A DNA stretch of 64,000 bases from Akkermansiaceae bacterium (GTDB lineage Bacteria; Verrucomicrobiota; Verrucomicrobiia; Verrucomicrobiales; Akkermansiaceae), in contig JAHCBC010000003.1 in the NCBI GenBank assembly GCA_019634595.1, forward strand, positions 310,001 through 374,000. The letters are read 5' to 3'. Made by a program: the position numbers and the translations under genes. Shown in pieces: positions 45,134-55,929 of the stretch. The notes under the pieces are model-generated. The model was not told the DNA's origin and did not search any database. It saw nothing but the letters and a program-made list of their open reading frames with translations. Position 1 is the first letter of the stretch; the number at the start of each line of letters is the position of its first letter.

Positions 45134-46531
45134 TCACACGATCTCCCAGCCCTTGCGGATGCTTTCGCGGATGAACTTGTCCGCTTCCGGCATCCCTTTG
45201 GCTTTCATCTCCGCCGCGTCCCAGTGGATGGTCTTCTGCATGCGCAGGGAGAGCACGCCCAGCAGCAGGATCTCCGTGAGATGCGCGCCGAAGCCGAACG
45301 GGCTGTAGGCTTCCTCGGTGCCCTTGCAGGCGTCGATCCAGTTCCGGTAGTGGCCGCCGGGCAGCCGCTTGATGCGGGCCGCGGGCTTCGGATGGGTGGC
45401 GCCTTTTTCCGACAGGATGAGATTCGGCGGGCCGCCATTGCCAGCAGCCCAGATGATGCCCTTCTCACCGATGTAGACACAGCCCCTGCCCGGCAACTTC
45501 ACGCCTTCCATCAGCGGGTGGGTCACCGGCATGAGGCCGCCATCATACCAGGTGAGCTTCACCGGCGGCCGGTCTCCCTTCGCATCGAACTCGAAATTCA
45601 CGATTGAGCCATACGGCCCGATATCGGCATTCATGCCGCCCGCGCCGGAGCCTTCGATCCTGGAAGGAAGCTGGAGATCCAGCGCGCGCACCGCGCTGTT
45701 CAGGTCATGGCAGCCGATGTCACCGATACCCACGGTGCCGAAGGCCCAGAAATCACGCCAGGCCACCGGGAAATACGCGGGATCGAACGGACGCTCCTCG
45801 CACGGCCCCAGCCACAGGTCCCAGTTCAGCCCGGCGGGCACCGGAGCACCTCCCTGCGGCGCGCCTTTCAGACCCGGGTTCCACCTGCCGGTGCCTGCCC
45901 ACGCATGGACTTCACGGATCGCGCCGATGGCTCCGTCCTGGATCAGCTCGATGGTCTCGCGGGTGCCGTCGGATGAGTGGCCCTGGCTGCCGAGCTGGGT
46001 GGCGACACCGGTCTCCTGCGCTACCTTTGCCACGTGGCGGGCCTCCCAGATGTTATGGGTGAGTGGCTTCTGGCAGTAGACGTGCTTGCCCGCGCGCATG
46101 GCGTAGGCGGAGACATAGGCATGCAGGTGGTCCGGCGTGGCCACCAGCACCGCGTCGATGTCCTTTTCCTTCTCCAGCATCTCGCGGAAGTCCACGTAGT
46201 CCGCGCAACGGAACGCCGGATCCGCCTTCTGGTAGTGGGCCTCGATCTCTTTCTTCACCGGCAGCCGACCGCCCATGCCCTTGTAGTAAAAGGCATCCAG
46301 GCTGAAGGAATCCGCGGGGTCCGCGATGGCGATGATGCGCACGTCATCCAGCTTCAGGAGCTGGCGCATGTCCGAACGGCCCTGGCCGCCGGTGCCGATG
46401 ATGGCCACGTTCACCTTGTCATCCGGCCCCAGCTTGCGCGGTGCGCCGGACGCATGGCGCGGCAGGAAGGTGAAGGCGGCGGAAGCGGCGGCGGTCGCCT
46501 TGATGAAGTTTCTCCTGTCGGTCATGCTCAT
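45134..46531 (-). CDS. TAT-exported Gfo/Idh/MocA-family oxidoreductase
   Basis: This 465-residue NAD(P)-dependent oxidoreductase probably acts on a sugar or cyclitol. The TAT signal is MTDRRNFIKATAAASAAFTF (RRNFIK) with cleavage near HASGAPRK, so it is exported folded with its cofactor. The Rossmann loop is VNVAIIGTGGQGRSDM (about 37-52). The catalytic lysine region is AYAMRAGKHVYCQKPLTHN (usually EKP, here QKP), with H in CHDLN. The C-terminal dimer domain includes EIVNFEFD-like IVNFEFDAKGDRPPVKLTWY and KGTEEAYSPFGFGAHLTE. This is typical of planctomycete/verrucomicrobial polysaccharide-degradation genes, though no glycoside hydrolase is adjacent. Confidence 0.93.
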   Translation of the reverse strand: MSMTDRRNFIKATAAASAAFTFLPRHASGAPRKLGPDDKVNVAIIGTGGQGRSDMRQLLKLDDVRIIAIADPADSFSLDAFYYKGMGGRLPVKKEIEAHYQKADPAFRCADYVDFREMLEKEKDIDAVLVATPDHLHAYVSAYAMRAGKHVYCQKPLTHNIWEARHVAKVAQETGVATQLGSQGHSSDGTRETIELIQDGAIGAIREVHAWAGTGRWNPGLKGAPQGGAPVPAGLNWDLWLGPCEERPFDPAYFPVAWRDFWAFGTVGIGDIGCHDLNSAVRALDLQLPSRIEGSGAGGMNADIGPYGSIVNFEFDAKGDRPPVKLTWYDGGLMPVTHPLMEGVKLPGRGCVYIGEKGIIWAAGNGGPPNLILSEKGATHPKPAARIKRLPGGHYRNWIDACKGTEEAYSPFGFGAHLTEILLLGVLSLRMQKTIHWDAAEMKAKGMPEADKFIRESIRKGWEIV

Positions 46532-46616
46532 GGCCCATCAATACACCATCTGTCACCACGGCGTTTGCCTCTTTTCGACCGATTCGCACCGCTTATCAGT
46601 CAGACCGCGGGGAATC

Positions 46617-48314
46617 TCAAACCGGTACGGCCCCACGGACATCCTGGACGATCAACTGGAGCGTCGTCCTGCCGCGGAACGTATTGCGGTCGATGGTGAA
46701 TGCCACATCCCACGGTGGGTCCGGCAGCGCCTTTTCCCCACCGCCGAAGAACACGGCATCCTGCTCATGGTAGCCCTGGCGGAGCATGAAGCGCAGGTGC
46801 TGGTTTTTCATCCGCACCGGCGGACGGCTGAGGGAGATGCCCCGTGAAATGAACACCGGCTGCGGGTTCCCGTTGCCGAAGGGCTGGAGCAGGTCATAGC
46901 TGTCCATGAACTCCAGGCAGAGCTGGCCGAAGCTGATCTCCGCATCATAGTAGAGCGTCGGCTTCAGTTGATCCTCGTTCGTGTTCCGCCGCACGTATTC
47001 GGCGAAGCGGTCGCGGAAGGAAGGAAGCCGCGCTTCCTCGATGGAAAGGCCAGCCGCCATCGCGTGGCCACCGCCTGCCAGCAGGTCGTCACCACAGGCA
47101 CGGATCGCCTCCACCAGGGACACGCCCTCGATGCTGCGGCCGGAGCCTTTCCCAATGCCGTCACCGTCGATGGCGATGACGAAGGTCGGCTTGTGATACT
47201 GCCGCATCAGCCGCGACGCGACGATGCCGACCACCCCCGGATGCCACTCCCGCGAGCCGATCACGATGACCGGGTCCCGGTTCGGAACGAAGTCTCTCTG
47301 AAGATGCTCCAGCGCCTGCCTGCGAATGAGGTTTTCATGCTCCTGCCGGGCGCGGTTGTAGTCATCCAGCTTCAGCGCCAGGTCCATGGCCAGCCGCCGG
47401 CAGTCGGTGATGAGGGTTTCCAGCGCGTCCTCCGGCACATCCATCCGCCCGGCGGCATTCAGCCGGGGGCCGATGCGGAAGCCGACGTCCATGGAGGTGG
47501 CGTGGCCGTTCATGCCCGTCACCTCCTGCAACGCGCGCAGGCCGGGATTGAGCGTTCCGGGCAGGTGGCGCAGGCCGTGGCGCACCAGCAGCCGGTTTTC
47601 CCCCACCATCGGCACGATGTCCGCGATGGTGGCGACCGCCACCAGATCCAGCAGTTCCTTGAGATCGAGTGAAACCTGCCGCGTCTTCAGCAGGGCATGG
47701 CCCACCTTGAACGCGACACCGGCGGCACAGAGGTAGGTGAAATCATCGCCGCGCTTCGGGTTCACCACCGCCACCGCCGCTGGCAGTTCCTCGGCGGGTT
47801 CATGATGGTCCACGATGACCACATCCACACCTTTTTCATTCAGCTCCGCGACTTCCGCGACGGAGACGGTCCCGCAGTCCACCGCGATGAGCAGGTCCGG
47901 TTTCGGCCCCTCCCGCATGCAGCGCTCCAGCGCCGCCCGGTTCAGCCCGTAGCCCTCCGATCCCCGCCGCGGGATGAAATGACGCGGCTCCAGCCCGTAG
48001 CTGCGGAGGATGCGCCGCATGATGGCGATGGAGGTCACCCCATCCACGTCATAGTCGCCGAAGATGCACACCTGCTCCCCCCGGTCCACCGCCAGCAGGA
48101 TGCGCTCCACGGCGGCACGCATGCCGGGAATGAGGAAAGGATCCGCCAGATCCGCCAGACGGGGGCGGAGGAAACTTTCCAGCCGGTCTCCGACGGGCAA
48201 TCCGCGCTGGAGGATGAGGTGCTCCAGGATCGCGGGAAATTCAGCGGAGGAACCGCTTCCGATGGTGTGAAACGGTTCTCCGCGGGCAATCCATCGGAAA
48301 GGTTCAGCTCGCAT
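46617..48314 (-). CDS. recJ: Single-stranded-DNA-specific exonuclease RecJ
   Basis: This 5'-3' ssDNA exonuclease of the DHH family acts in RecF repair and mismatch repair. It has 565 residues from the ATG at 48312-48314 (MRAEPFRWIARGEPFHTIGS). Motifs are IFGDYDVDGVTSIAIMRRIL (DHH motif I, about 85-104), LLIAVDCGTVSVAEVAEL (motif II), VIVDHHEPAEELPAAVAVVN (DHH motif III, about 166-185) and LCAAGVAFKVGHALL. The DHHA1 part has IGSREWHPGVVGIVASRL and GGGHAMAAGLSIEEARL. The length is usual for RecJ. A 307-bp gap upstream separates it from dnaK. Confidence 0.96.
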   Translation of the reverse strand: MRAEPFRWIARGEPFHTIGSGSSAEFPAILEHLILQRGLPVGDRLESFLRPRLADLADPFLIPGMRAAVERILLAVDRGEQVCIFGDYDVDGVTSIAIMRRILRSYGLEPRHFIPRRGSEGYGLNRAALERCMREGPKPDLLIAVDCGTVSVAEVAELNEKGVDVVIVDHHEPAEELPAAVAVVNPKRGDDFTYLCAAGVAFKVGHALLKTRQVSLDLKELLDLVAVATIADIVPMVGENRLLVRHGLRHLPGTLNPGLRALQEVTGMNGHATSMDVGFRIGPRLNAAGRMDVPEDALETLITDCRRLAMDLALKLDDYNRARQEHENLIRRQALEHLQRDFVPNRDPVIVIGSREWHPGVVGIVASRLMRQYHKPTFVIAIDGDGIGKGSGRSIEGVSLVEAIRACGDDLLAGGGHAMAAGLSIEEARLPSFRDRFAEYVRRNTNEDQLKPTLYYDAEISFGQLCLEFMDSYDLLQPFGNGNPQPVFISRGISLSRPPVRMKNQHLRFMLRQGYHEQDAVFFGGGEKALPDPPWDVAFTIDRNTFRGRTTLQLIVQDVRGAVPV

Positions 48315-48449
48315 CAACGTCCGGACATTCTAAATACCCCACCGCCCCGGATACAAGATTTGAAATCGGAAAGGGCGCCCGGACCCAATCCGCCGACTGG
48401 TGGGACATCCCGTCCAGCGCGACAAAGCGACCACCCTCACTGCGTCACT

Positions 48450-48478
48450 TTGGCGCAAATTAGGTGTTTCTGTTAGAA
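48450..48478 (+). promoter_or_regulatory. Candidate sigma-70-like promoter upstream of dnaK
   Basis: In the 307-bp gap between recJ and dnaK (48315-48621), TTGGCG (48450-48455), a 17-bp spacer and TTAGAA (48473-48478) fit loosely as -35 and -10 boxes. I found no CIRCE element. A ribosome-binding site AAGGA lies at 48609-48613, nine bases before the dnaK ATG. Otherwise the gap shows nothing recognisable. Confidence 0.3.
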
Positions 48479-48621
48479 AACGGGATGAATTACTTTCTTG
48501 ATTTCCACCTGAAATCCAATGACTTAGGAAACCCACAGCACCCGTGGCATGTTCCCTGCGAAAGGCTGGCATCATCATTTCCCCGTGCCCGTGCATGGGA
48601 CCAATCGAAAGGAACCCACTT

Positions 48622-50535
48622 ATGTCAAAAATTCTCGGAATCGACCTCGGAACCACCAACTCGTGTATGGCCGTCATGGATGGCGGTGAGCCAACCGTGC
48701 TGGAGAACTCCGAGGGCGCACGCACCACCCCTTCCGTCGTCGCCTTCGCGAAGAACGGCGAACGCCTCGTCGGCCAGGCCGCCAAGCGCCAGGCCGTCAC
48801 CAACCCGAAGAACACCATCTTCTCCGCCAAGCGCCTGATCGGCCGCAAGTTCAGCGAGCTGACCGAGGCGGACAAGCGCATGCCCTACACCATCGTTGCG
48901 GCTGCCAACGGCGACGCCCACATCCAGGTGGAAGTGAACGGCGAGAAAAAGACCTACTCCCCGCAGGAGATCGCCGCCATGGTCCTCGGCAAGCTGAAGG
49001 CCGACGCCGAAGCGAAGCTGGGCGAATCCATCAAGCAGGCCGTCATCACGGTGCCCGCCTATTTCAACGACTCCCAGCGGAACGCCACCAAGGCCGCCGG
49101 TGAGATCGCCGGTCTGGAAGTCCTCCGCATCATCAACGAGCCGACCGCAGCCGCGCTCGCCTACGGTTTGGACAAGAAGGCCGACGAGAAAATCGCCGTG
49201 TATGACCTCGGCGGTGGCACGTTCGACATTTCCGTCCTCGAGATCAGCGAAGGCGTCTTCGAGGTGCTCGCCACGGATGGCGACACCCAGCTCGGCGGTG
49301 ACGACTGGGACAACACCCTGATCTCCTGGATCGCCGGTGAGTTCAAGAAGGACCAGGGCATCGACCTTTCCGGCCAGCCGGACGCGCTGCAACGGATCAA
49401 GGAAGAGGCGGAGAAAGCGAAGATCGCCCTTTCCTCCAGCCAGTCCTACGACATCAACCTGCCGTTCATCACGGCGGACGCCACCGGCCCGAAGCACATC
49501 CAGCTCACCCTCACCCGGTCGAAGCTGGAGCAACTGACCGACAGCCTTTTCGAGCGCACCAAGAAGCCCGTCCGCGATTGCCTCAAGGAAGCCGGTGTTT
49601 CCGCCAGCGACATTGATGAACTGGTCCTCGTCGGTGGTATGACCCGCATGCCGAAGGTGGTGGAAACCGCCAAGGAACTGGCAGGCCAGACCCCGCATCA
49701 GGGCGTGAACCCGGACGAGGTCGTCGCCATCGGTGCCTCCATTCAGGGCGGTGTGCTCCGCGGTGACGTGAAGGACGTCCTCCTTCTCGACGTCACTCCG
49801 CTCACCCTCTCCATCGAGACCATGGGCGGCATCGCCACCGCGATGATCGAGCGCAACACGACCATCCCGAAGAAGACCTCGCAGGTGTTCTCCACCGCCG
49901 CTGACAACCAGCCCGCTGTGGACATCCAGATCTGCCAAGGCGAACGGAAGATGTTCGCGGACAACAAGAAGCTCGGCAACTTCAAGCTCGATGGCATCGC
50001 CCCGGCTCGCCGCGGTGAGCCTCAGATCGAAGTGACCTTCGACATCGACTCCAACGGCATCCTCCACGTTTCCGCGAAGGACAAGCAGTCCGGCAAGGAG
50101 CAGAAGATCTCCATCCAGGGATCCTCCGGCCTTTCCAAGGACGAGATCGAGAAGGCCAAGCAGGACGCCGAGGCCTACGCCGAGGAAGACCGCAAGCGCG
50201 TCGAGAAAGTCGATGCCAAGAACAAGGCGGACAACCTCGTCTTCCAGGTCGAGAAGCAGCTCGGCGAACTGGGCGACAACGCGCCCGCCGAACTCAAGTC
50301 CATTCTCGAAGGCAAGGTCCAGGCCGTGAAGGACGCGATCTCCAGCGACGACCTCGACCGCATCAACTCCGCCGTCGCCGACCTCGAAGGTTCCCTGCAG
50401 GCCCTCTCCCAAGCCGCCCAGCAGGCCGGCGCGGGTGCCGCCCAACCGGACGTCGAACCCGCCGGTGACGAGCAGGCCTCCAACGAGCCGAAGCAGGCGA
50501 AAGGTAAGGTCGTAGATGCCGAAGTCGTAGATTGA
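48622..50535 (+). CDS. dnaK: Molecular chaperone DnaK (Hsp70)
   Basis: This ATP-dependent chaperone has 637 residues from the ATG at 48622 ([20 protein letters not shown]). Signatures are IDLGTTNSC (6-14), [19 protein letters not shown] (Hsp70 signature 2, about 190-208), [14 protein letters not shown] (signature 3, about 330-343), [20 protein letters not shown] (about 390-410) and the linker/substrate-binding domain. The C-terminus is Gly/Ala-rich and ends VVDAEVVD, close to the standard EEVKD-like tail. It begins a dnaK-groES-groEL chaperone cluster; grpE and dnaJ are absent here. Confidence 0.98.
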   Translation: MSKILGIDLGTTNSCMAVMDGGEPTVLENSEGARTTPSVVAFAKNGERLVGQAAKRQAVTNPKNTIFSAKRLIGRKFSELTEADKRMPYTIVAAANGDAHIQVEVNGEKKTYSPQEIAAMVLGKLKADAEAKLGESIKQAVITVPAYFNDSQRNATKAAGEIAGLEVLRIINEPTAAALAYGLDKKADEKIAVYDLGGGTFDISVLEISEGVFEVLATDGDTQLGGDDWDNTLISWIAGEFKKDQGIDLSGQPDALQRIKEEAEKAKIALSSSQSYDINLPFITADATGPKHIQLTLTRSKLEQLTDSLFERTKKPVRDCLKEAGVSASDIDELVLVGGMTRMPKVVETAKELAGQTPHQGVNPDEVVAIGASIQGGVLRGDVKDVLLLDVTPLTLSIETMGGIATAMIERNTTIPKKTSQVFSTAADNQPAVDIQICQGERKMFADNKKLGNFKLDGIAPARRGEPQIEVTFDIDSNGILHVSAKDKQSGKEQKISIQGSSGLSKDEIEKAKQDAEAYAEEDRKRVEKVDAKNKADNLVFQVEKQLGELGDNAPAELKSILEGKVQAVKDAISSDDLDRINSAVADLEGSLQALSQAAQQAGAGAAQPDVEPAGDEQASNEPKQAKGKVVDAEVVD

Positions 50536-50561
50536 TTCCTTTTTCCGAACCGACACACTTT

Positions 50562-50593
50562 CCGCCCCTCTCCGAAAAGGGAGGGGCGGCTTT
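50562..50593 (+). terminator. Terminator-like hairpin between dnaK and groES
   Basis: CCGCCCCTC / GAGGGGCGG form a 9-bp stem with a 10-base loop, followed by CTTTCTC. The weak T tract suggests partial termination or processing. Confidence 0.6.
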
Positions 50594-50627
50594 CTCACAA
50601 CAAACCAAACCAGAATACACAGACCAT

Positions 50628-50918
50628 ATGGCCAACATCAAACCCCTGGGACAACGTGTCCTCGTCAAGCGCATCGAAGCCGACGCCATCAGCGCCGGTG
50701 GCATCGTCCTTCCGGACACCGCCAAAGAGAAGCCGCAGGAAGCTGAAGTCCTCAGCCTCGGCACCGGCGGCCGCGACGAAGACGGCAAGCTCATCGAGTT
50801 CACCGTGAAAGTCGGCGACAAGGTCCTCATCTCCAAGTACGGCGGCACCGAAGTGAAGCTCGACGGACAGGAAGTCCTCATCATCTCCGAAAACGACATC
50901 CTCGGCATCGTTGGCTGA
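50628..50918 (+). CDS. groES: Co-chaperonin GroES
   Basis: This is the ring cap of the GroEL/ES folding chamber. The 96-residue protein starts at ATG 50628 ([19 protein letters not shown]); the upstream open stretch that overlaps the hairpin is rejected. It has the mobile loop [20 protein letters not shown] (about 21-40), [20 protein letters not shown] and the ending [15 protein letters not shown], all family-standard. Confidence 0.98.
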   Translation: MANIKPLGQRVLVKRIEADAISAGGIVLPDTAKEKPQEAEVLSLGTGGRDEDGKLIEFTVKVGDKVLISKYGGTEVKLDGQEVLIISENDILGIVG

Positions 50919-50940
50919 CGCCAACGGGACATTCGGGATG

Positions 50941-51023
50941 GGAAATTGGAAATTGGGGTTATCCCCAAACCATGAGCCACCCGGATACCCGCCACCCAAT
51001 TATCCAATCACGAATATCCAATA
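50941..51023. repeat. 7-bp-period repeats in the groES-groEL gap
   Basis: Two perfect GGAAATT heptamers (50941-50954) are followed by the small hairpin GGGGTTATCCCC, and then ATCCAAT-CACGAAT-ATCCAAT units (51002-51022). They fill most of the 118-bp gap between groES and groEL. The left block and right block are loosely reverse-complementary (ATTGGAA against ATCCAAT). Confidence 0.7.
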
Positions 51024-51024
51024 A

Positions 51025-52677
<1,653 letters not shown>

Positions 52678-52713
52678 GCCATCCCTTCCAGCGCACGTTC
52701 GCTGAATCATCTG

Positions 52714-52745
52714 AAAAAGCCGGGTGGGAGACCATCCGGCTTTTT
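52714..52745 (+). terminator. Rho-independent terminator after groEL
   Basis: AAAAAGCCGGGTGG / CCATCCGGCTTTTT form a 14-bp stem (one G-T pair) with a GAGA tetraloop, ending in a T run. It is a strong terminator for the chaperonin operon. Confidence 0.95.
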
Positions 52746-52798
52746 CTTTCCCTTTTTACTTTGCAATGCAAAGTTAATGCGATTTAAGGGATTCCACC

Positions 52799-53365
52799 AT
52801 GAAAGCACGATACCTCGCCTGCCTCCTCCCGCTCGCGCCCTGCCTGCTCCACGCCGGAGTGAAGGAAGGCGATTCCATCCAGGTCACCGTCCGCGGCATC
52901 CCCGCCGTGGAGCAGGAAAAAGTCAACGGAGCCTACCGCGTGGGTGCCGGCGGCCTGCGTCTCCCTTTCCTGACGGCCCGCCTCCCCGTATCCGGCATGG
53001 AGCCGGAACAGATTGCCGCGGCGGCGGAGCGAGCCTACATCACGGCGGGTGTCTATCAAACACCGGCCATCGACGTGGAGATCGTCCGCGGTGCGGACCA
53101 GAAAGGCCAGGAAGCGATCGTCAGCGTGGGTGGCCAGGTCAGACGCTCCGGCCCGGTGGCCTTCCGCCAGAACATGACGCTGCTCCAGGCCATCCAGGCG
53201 GCAGGTGACCGGAATGAGTTCGGCAGCCGCAACATCCGCCTGATCCGGAATGGCAAGACCATGGCCCTCGATTTCCGGAAAACGGAGAACAAGAATCTCA
53301 TCCTCATGCCGGACGACTCCATCATTGTCGAACAGCGTGGTCCGTTCGAAGGTGCCAGTGACTGA
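52799..53365 (+). CDS. Polysaccharide export-like protein (Wza N-terminal and SLBB domains)
   Basis: This 188-residue protein has a signal peptide (ARYLACLLPLAPCLLHA) and the N-terminal polysaccharide-export domain pattern (VKEGDSIQVTVRGIPAVEQE, YRVGAGGLRLPFL, EIAxAAERAYITAGVYQTPA). An SLBB-like domain (ISVGGQVRRSGPVAFRQNMT; LLQAIQAAGDRNEFGSRNIR; LILMPDDSIIVEQR) follows. It is the minimal form of Wza/KpsD-like outer-membrane exporters, without the long helical barrel end, so it may pair with other export parts encoded elsewhere. The Smr gene starts 8 bp after its stop. Confidence 0.88.
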   Translation: MKARYLACLLPLAPCLLHAGVKEGDSIQVTVRGIPAVEQEKVNGAYRVGAGGLRLPFLTARLPVSGMEPEQIAAAAERAYITAGVYQTPAIDVEIVRGADQKGQEAIVSVGGQVRRSGPVAFRQNMTLLQAIQAAGDRNEFGSRNIRLIRNGKTMALDFRKTENKNLILMPDDSIIVEQRGPFEGASD

Positions 53366-53372
53366 CACCGCC

Positions 53373-53648
53373 ATGGACGAGGAAGATCCCATCGAAATCC
53401 CCATCACCCCGGAGCTGGACCTGCACACGTTCCGGCCATCCGAGATCAAGGACCTGCTGCCGGAGTATTTCCACGAATGCCGGGCGCGGGGGATCTCCCG
53501 CGTCCGCGTCATCCATGGCAAAGGCACGGGCACCCTGCGTGAAACGGTCCACCGTCTGCTGCCCAAGATCCCCGGGGTGGCCTCCTACCAATACCCGGCG
53601 GAAGCGGATGCCGGATCATGGGGGGCGACCTGGGTGAATCTCAGGTAA
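53373..53648 (+). CDS. Small Smr-domain protein
   Basis: I chose the ATG at 53373 (MDEEDPIEIPITPELDLHTF), giving 91 residues. This is a stand-alone Smr domain with LDLHTFRPSEIKDLLPEYFH (the LDxH motif), RVRVIHGKGTGTLRETVHRL (H-G-x-G motif) and a C-terminal ...SWGATWVNLR. Smr domains are nuclease-like folds, found at the C-terminus of MutS2 and in small proteins that act on RNA or DNA. It is transcribed with the export-like gene and ends before a bidirectional terminator. Confidence 0.92.
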   Translation: MDEEDPIEIPITPELDLHTFRPSEIKDLLPEYFHECRARGISRVRVIHGKGTGTLRETVHRLLPKIPGVASYQYPAEADAGSWGATWVNLR

Positions 53649-53673
53649 GGAGGATGGACACCCCTTACGCGAA

Positions 53674-53704
53674 AAATCCCGGAGGATGTGCTCCTCCGGG
53701 ATTT
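53674..53704. terminator. Bidirectional terminator between convergent genes
   Basis: A perfect 13-bp stem (AAATCCCGGAGGA / TCCTCCGGGATTT) has the 5-base loop TGTGC and a T-rich 3' end on both strands (ATTTCGCTTTTC on plus, TTTTTCGCG on minus). It serves the Smr gene (plus) and the small lipoprotein gene (minus). Confidence 0.9.
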
Positions 53705-53725
53705 CGCTTTTCGCGTCGGGAAAGA

Positions 53726-53974
53726 TCAGCGGTAGTAGTGTCCGCGGTGGCGCGGACGGTAGTAGCCACGGTCGTAGTGGTGGTGGTGGTGACGGTCGTT
53801 GTTTCTGTTGGCGACGGCGTATCCCAGCACCCCGGCGGCCACGACGCCTGCGGTGGCGGCGGCTGGGTCCACGGACTGCACGGGACGTCCGTACGCGTCA
53901 TAGGTCGTCATGCAGGAGGTGGTGGCGATGACGGCGGTGAGAACCGCGACGGTTTTGAGAATGATTGATTTCAT
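53726..53974 (-). CDS. Small His/Arg/Tyr-rich lipoprotein
   Basis: This 82-residue protein has a signal peptide and lipobox-like segment (TAVIATTSC, Cys near residue 21), a small hydrophobic glycine-rich segment (TAGVVAAGVLGYAVANRN, about 42-59) and a tail of His, Tyr and Arg (a run of five His, then YDRGYYRPRHRGHYYR). The His run may bind metals. It resembles many short glycine-zipper lipoproteins of unknown role. Confidence 0.75.
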   Translation of the reverse strand: MKSIILKTVAVLTAVIATTSCMTTYDAYGRPVQSVDPAAATAGVVAAGVLGYAVANRNNDRHHHHHYDRGYYRPRHRGHYYR

Positions 53975-54044
53975 GGCCTTTCAGTTGGGTTACAACATCT
54001 ATGACGGAAGCTCGCACGGATTATTCAACGTGCTGTAAAAAAAT

Positions 54045-55118
54045 TCACGCATTCCTCCTGCGGAAGAACAGGGTGAATTCCTGCCTGTTATAAGTGAGAT
54101 GGGTGCAGGCCACGGGTGTGAGTCCCGCTTCCTCCGCATCTTTCAGGACGGCGAGGTGCAGGTCATTGATGGCGGCGGCGGATCCCACGGCAGTCGTTTT
54201 CAGGGTGAAAACCACGATCCCTCCCGGCTTGAGGAACACGGACAGACGGGCGACCTGCTGGAAGGCGTCGCGCGGCTTTCCGTTCATGTCGGACAGGATG
54301 GCGTCGTAGGAGGAGCCTTTTTCCGGCACGAAGGTGGAGACATCCCGCCGCAGGAACTCCAGATTCCTGGCATTCGCCAGCCGGGGATCGAGGGCGGCGC
54401 GGTCCACGGCGGTGACATGGAATCCACGCTTCAACAGCTCCGACGTCATGCCACCGGGACTGGCTCCCAGTTCCAGCCACCGCCCGCCCGCCGGAAGTTC
54501 CGGCAGGTAGAGGCGGAGGTAGTGCAGCGCCTCCGCGATCTTCGCCCCGGCCCGGCTGATGGTGTCCTCCGCGTTCTGTGAGATGTATTTCGTCCCGCCG
54601 GGGTGGAAGCCGTTCGCGGCCTTCGGCGAAATCATGCCGGAAAACAGCCCATCCTTTCCGACAAGGCAGAACAAGGTCGCCCGGCCCGAGTGTTGTTCCT
54701 CCGCCGAGCCGATGTCCATGGAGGGAAACACCTGGAGGGTGCGCCCACGCAGGTTCGACGCCAGCGTCTTGTAGTAGCGGCCGGAGGCGCTCGGGTCGAG
54801 CTGGCCGGCAAGGATCGCCTGGGGCTTGCGATCCCCGAATTTTTTGAAAAGCCCCTGCGCCGCCTTCTCGACGAAGCCGGTCATCTTCTCCGGATTGCAC
54901 GGCCAGCCATGCTCGACCGGGAGGCACCATCTGACGAATTTCCCATACGCCGAACTCCGGATGTCCGTCAGTCCCGCGTTCACCAGGAAATACTCCGCCC
55001 CCATCCGCTTGATGGGCTGCACGGCCAACCCGTCCAGGATCTCAGGAACGAGATCCGCGAATACCTCCGGAATCCGGAGGAGCAGGGGTGACGGTGGCGC
55101 GACTTCAGGGGAATGCAT
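54045..55118 (-). CDS. RlmM/FtsJ-like SAM-dependent RNA methyltransferase
   Basis: This 357-residue protein begins at the ATG at 55116-55118 (MHSPEVAPPSPLLLRIPEVF); an earlier in-frame TTG at 55149-55151 is possible. The N-terminal part (about 20-190) lacks a strong motif but ends with KYISQNAEDTISRAGAKIAE. The C-terminal Rossmann methyltransferase domain has WLELGASPGGMTSELLKRGF (SAM loop), VTAVDRAALDPRL, YDAILSDMNGKPRDAFQQVA (catalytic Asp region) and LKPGGIVVFTLKTTAVGS (K), the K-D-K-E-type fold of FtsJ/RlmM enzymes. RlmM methylates C2498 of 23S rRNA at the 2'-O position; identity with RlmM is likely but not certain. Confidence 0.82.
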   Translation of the reverse strand: MHSPEVAPPSPLLLRIPEVFADLVPEILDGLAVQPIKRMGAEYFLVNAGLTDIRSSAYGKFVRWCLPVEHGWPCNPEKMTGFVEKAAQGLFKKFGDRKPQAILAGQLDPSASGRYYKTLASNLRGRTLQVFPSMDIGSAEEQHSGRATLFCLVGKDGLFSGMISPKAANGFHPGGTKYISQNAEDTISRAGAKIAEALHYLRLYLPELPAGGRWLELGASPGGMTSELLKRGFHVTAVDRAALDPRLANARNLEFLRRDVSTFVPEKGSSYDAILSDMNGKPRDAFQQVARLSVFLKPGGIVVFTLKTTAVGSAAAINDLHLAVLKDAEEAGLTPVACTHLTYNRQEFTLFFRRRNA

Positions 55119-55170
55119 CAGACCCCCACTGATAGGAAGGTCCACCGGCAAGTCGATCCTTTTACCGCGC

Positions 55171-55617
55171 TCAAGCCACGGAAACGGCGGGGACGGAAGC
55201 CACCACGGCGGGGGAGTTCACCTCCAGCCACCGCTCCGCCTCATCCCGGGACGAGAAGATCCGGCAACGGTCGCTGACGCGCGCCCAATGGGAAAGCATC
55301 CGGACCAGGGAAAACGCGGCGGCATCCTTCACCGCAAACGCATGCCAGCCAACCGGCCGGGACTTTCCGGAGCGCATGATGAGGGCATACCGCAGCACCT
55401 CGTCACTGCTCAGTTCCAGATCCGCACCGCTCAGGTCAACGAGACGGTTGTTCGACTCCTGGCATTCGGGATCCTCCTCCATGACGGAGGCCAGACTTCT
55501 CAGGTCGTCCAAGCCCACCTTTCCGGTGTATTCCTCGATGTGCATGTTCCTTTCGGACTCGATGCGGTAGTGGCAGGAAGCGTGGGGGGAAACGCAGGAA
55601 GTCAGGAGTGATTTCAT
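55171..55617 (-). CDS. STAS/SpoIIAA-like protein
   Basis: I chose the ATG at 55615-55617 (MKSLLTSCVSPHASCHYRIE), giving 148 residues; a second Met 24 residues in (MHIEEYTGKVGLDDLRSLAS) is also possible. The pattern fits a SpoIIAA/STAS-like fold: VGLDDLRSLASVMEEDPECQ, NNRLVDLSGADLELSSDEVL, GWHAFAVKDAAAFSLVRMLS and CRIFSSRDEAERWLEVN. Proteins of this type are annotated as STAS/SpoIIAA-like with unknown role. It ends about 50 bp before the methyltransferase start, on the same strand. Confidence 0.7.
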   Translation of the reverse strand: MKSLLTSCVSPHASCHYRIESERNMHIEEYTGKVGLDDLRSLASVMEEDPECQESNNRLVDLSGADLELSSDEVLRYALIMRSGKSRPVGWHAFAVKDAAAFSLVRMLSHWARVSDRCRIFSSRDEAERWLEVNSPAVVASVPAVSVA

Positions 55618-55830
55618 AGGTCTCGGCTGTTTCGACAGCCTTCCCGCGCACTCGTTCAATCATCGCGTCAAATTTTTCAAAAAACCGTAATAATGAGGAC
55701 AATTCCCCGATCGGTTAATTTCCCTTAAATACAAGGGTCCGGTGGGCCAGAGCGAACGCCCACCAAGGAATGAATGCCATACGCAACGGAATCTCATTCA
55801 ATTCCGGCGGGAAAACAGCCCATGGCAAAC

Positions 55831-55867
55831 AAAAAGGCGGAGGTGGTTCTGAAACCACTCTCCACCG
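55831..55867 (-). terminator. Rho-independent terminator after the GH5 gene
   Basis: On the minus strand, GGTGGAG-a-GTGGTT folds with AACCAC-CTCCGCC through a single bulged A, followed by TTTTTGTTTG. It begins about 60 bp after the GH5 stop. Confidence 0.75.
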
Positions 55868-55929
55868 TATTTTCCGGTGACGGCGGAGGACGAATCACCA
55901 TCTGCCACCGCCGTTTCCTCCTCCGCGAC

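Noticed and set aside
48315..48621. CIRCE or sigma-32 type heat-shock operator upstream of dnaK.
   Set aside because: No TTAGCACTC-N9-GAGTGCTAA and no convincing CTTGAAA/CCCCAT pair is present; only a weak sigma-70-like match was listed.
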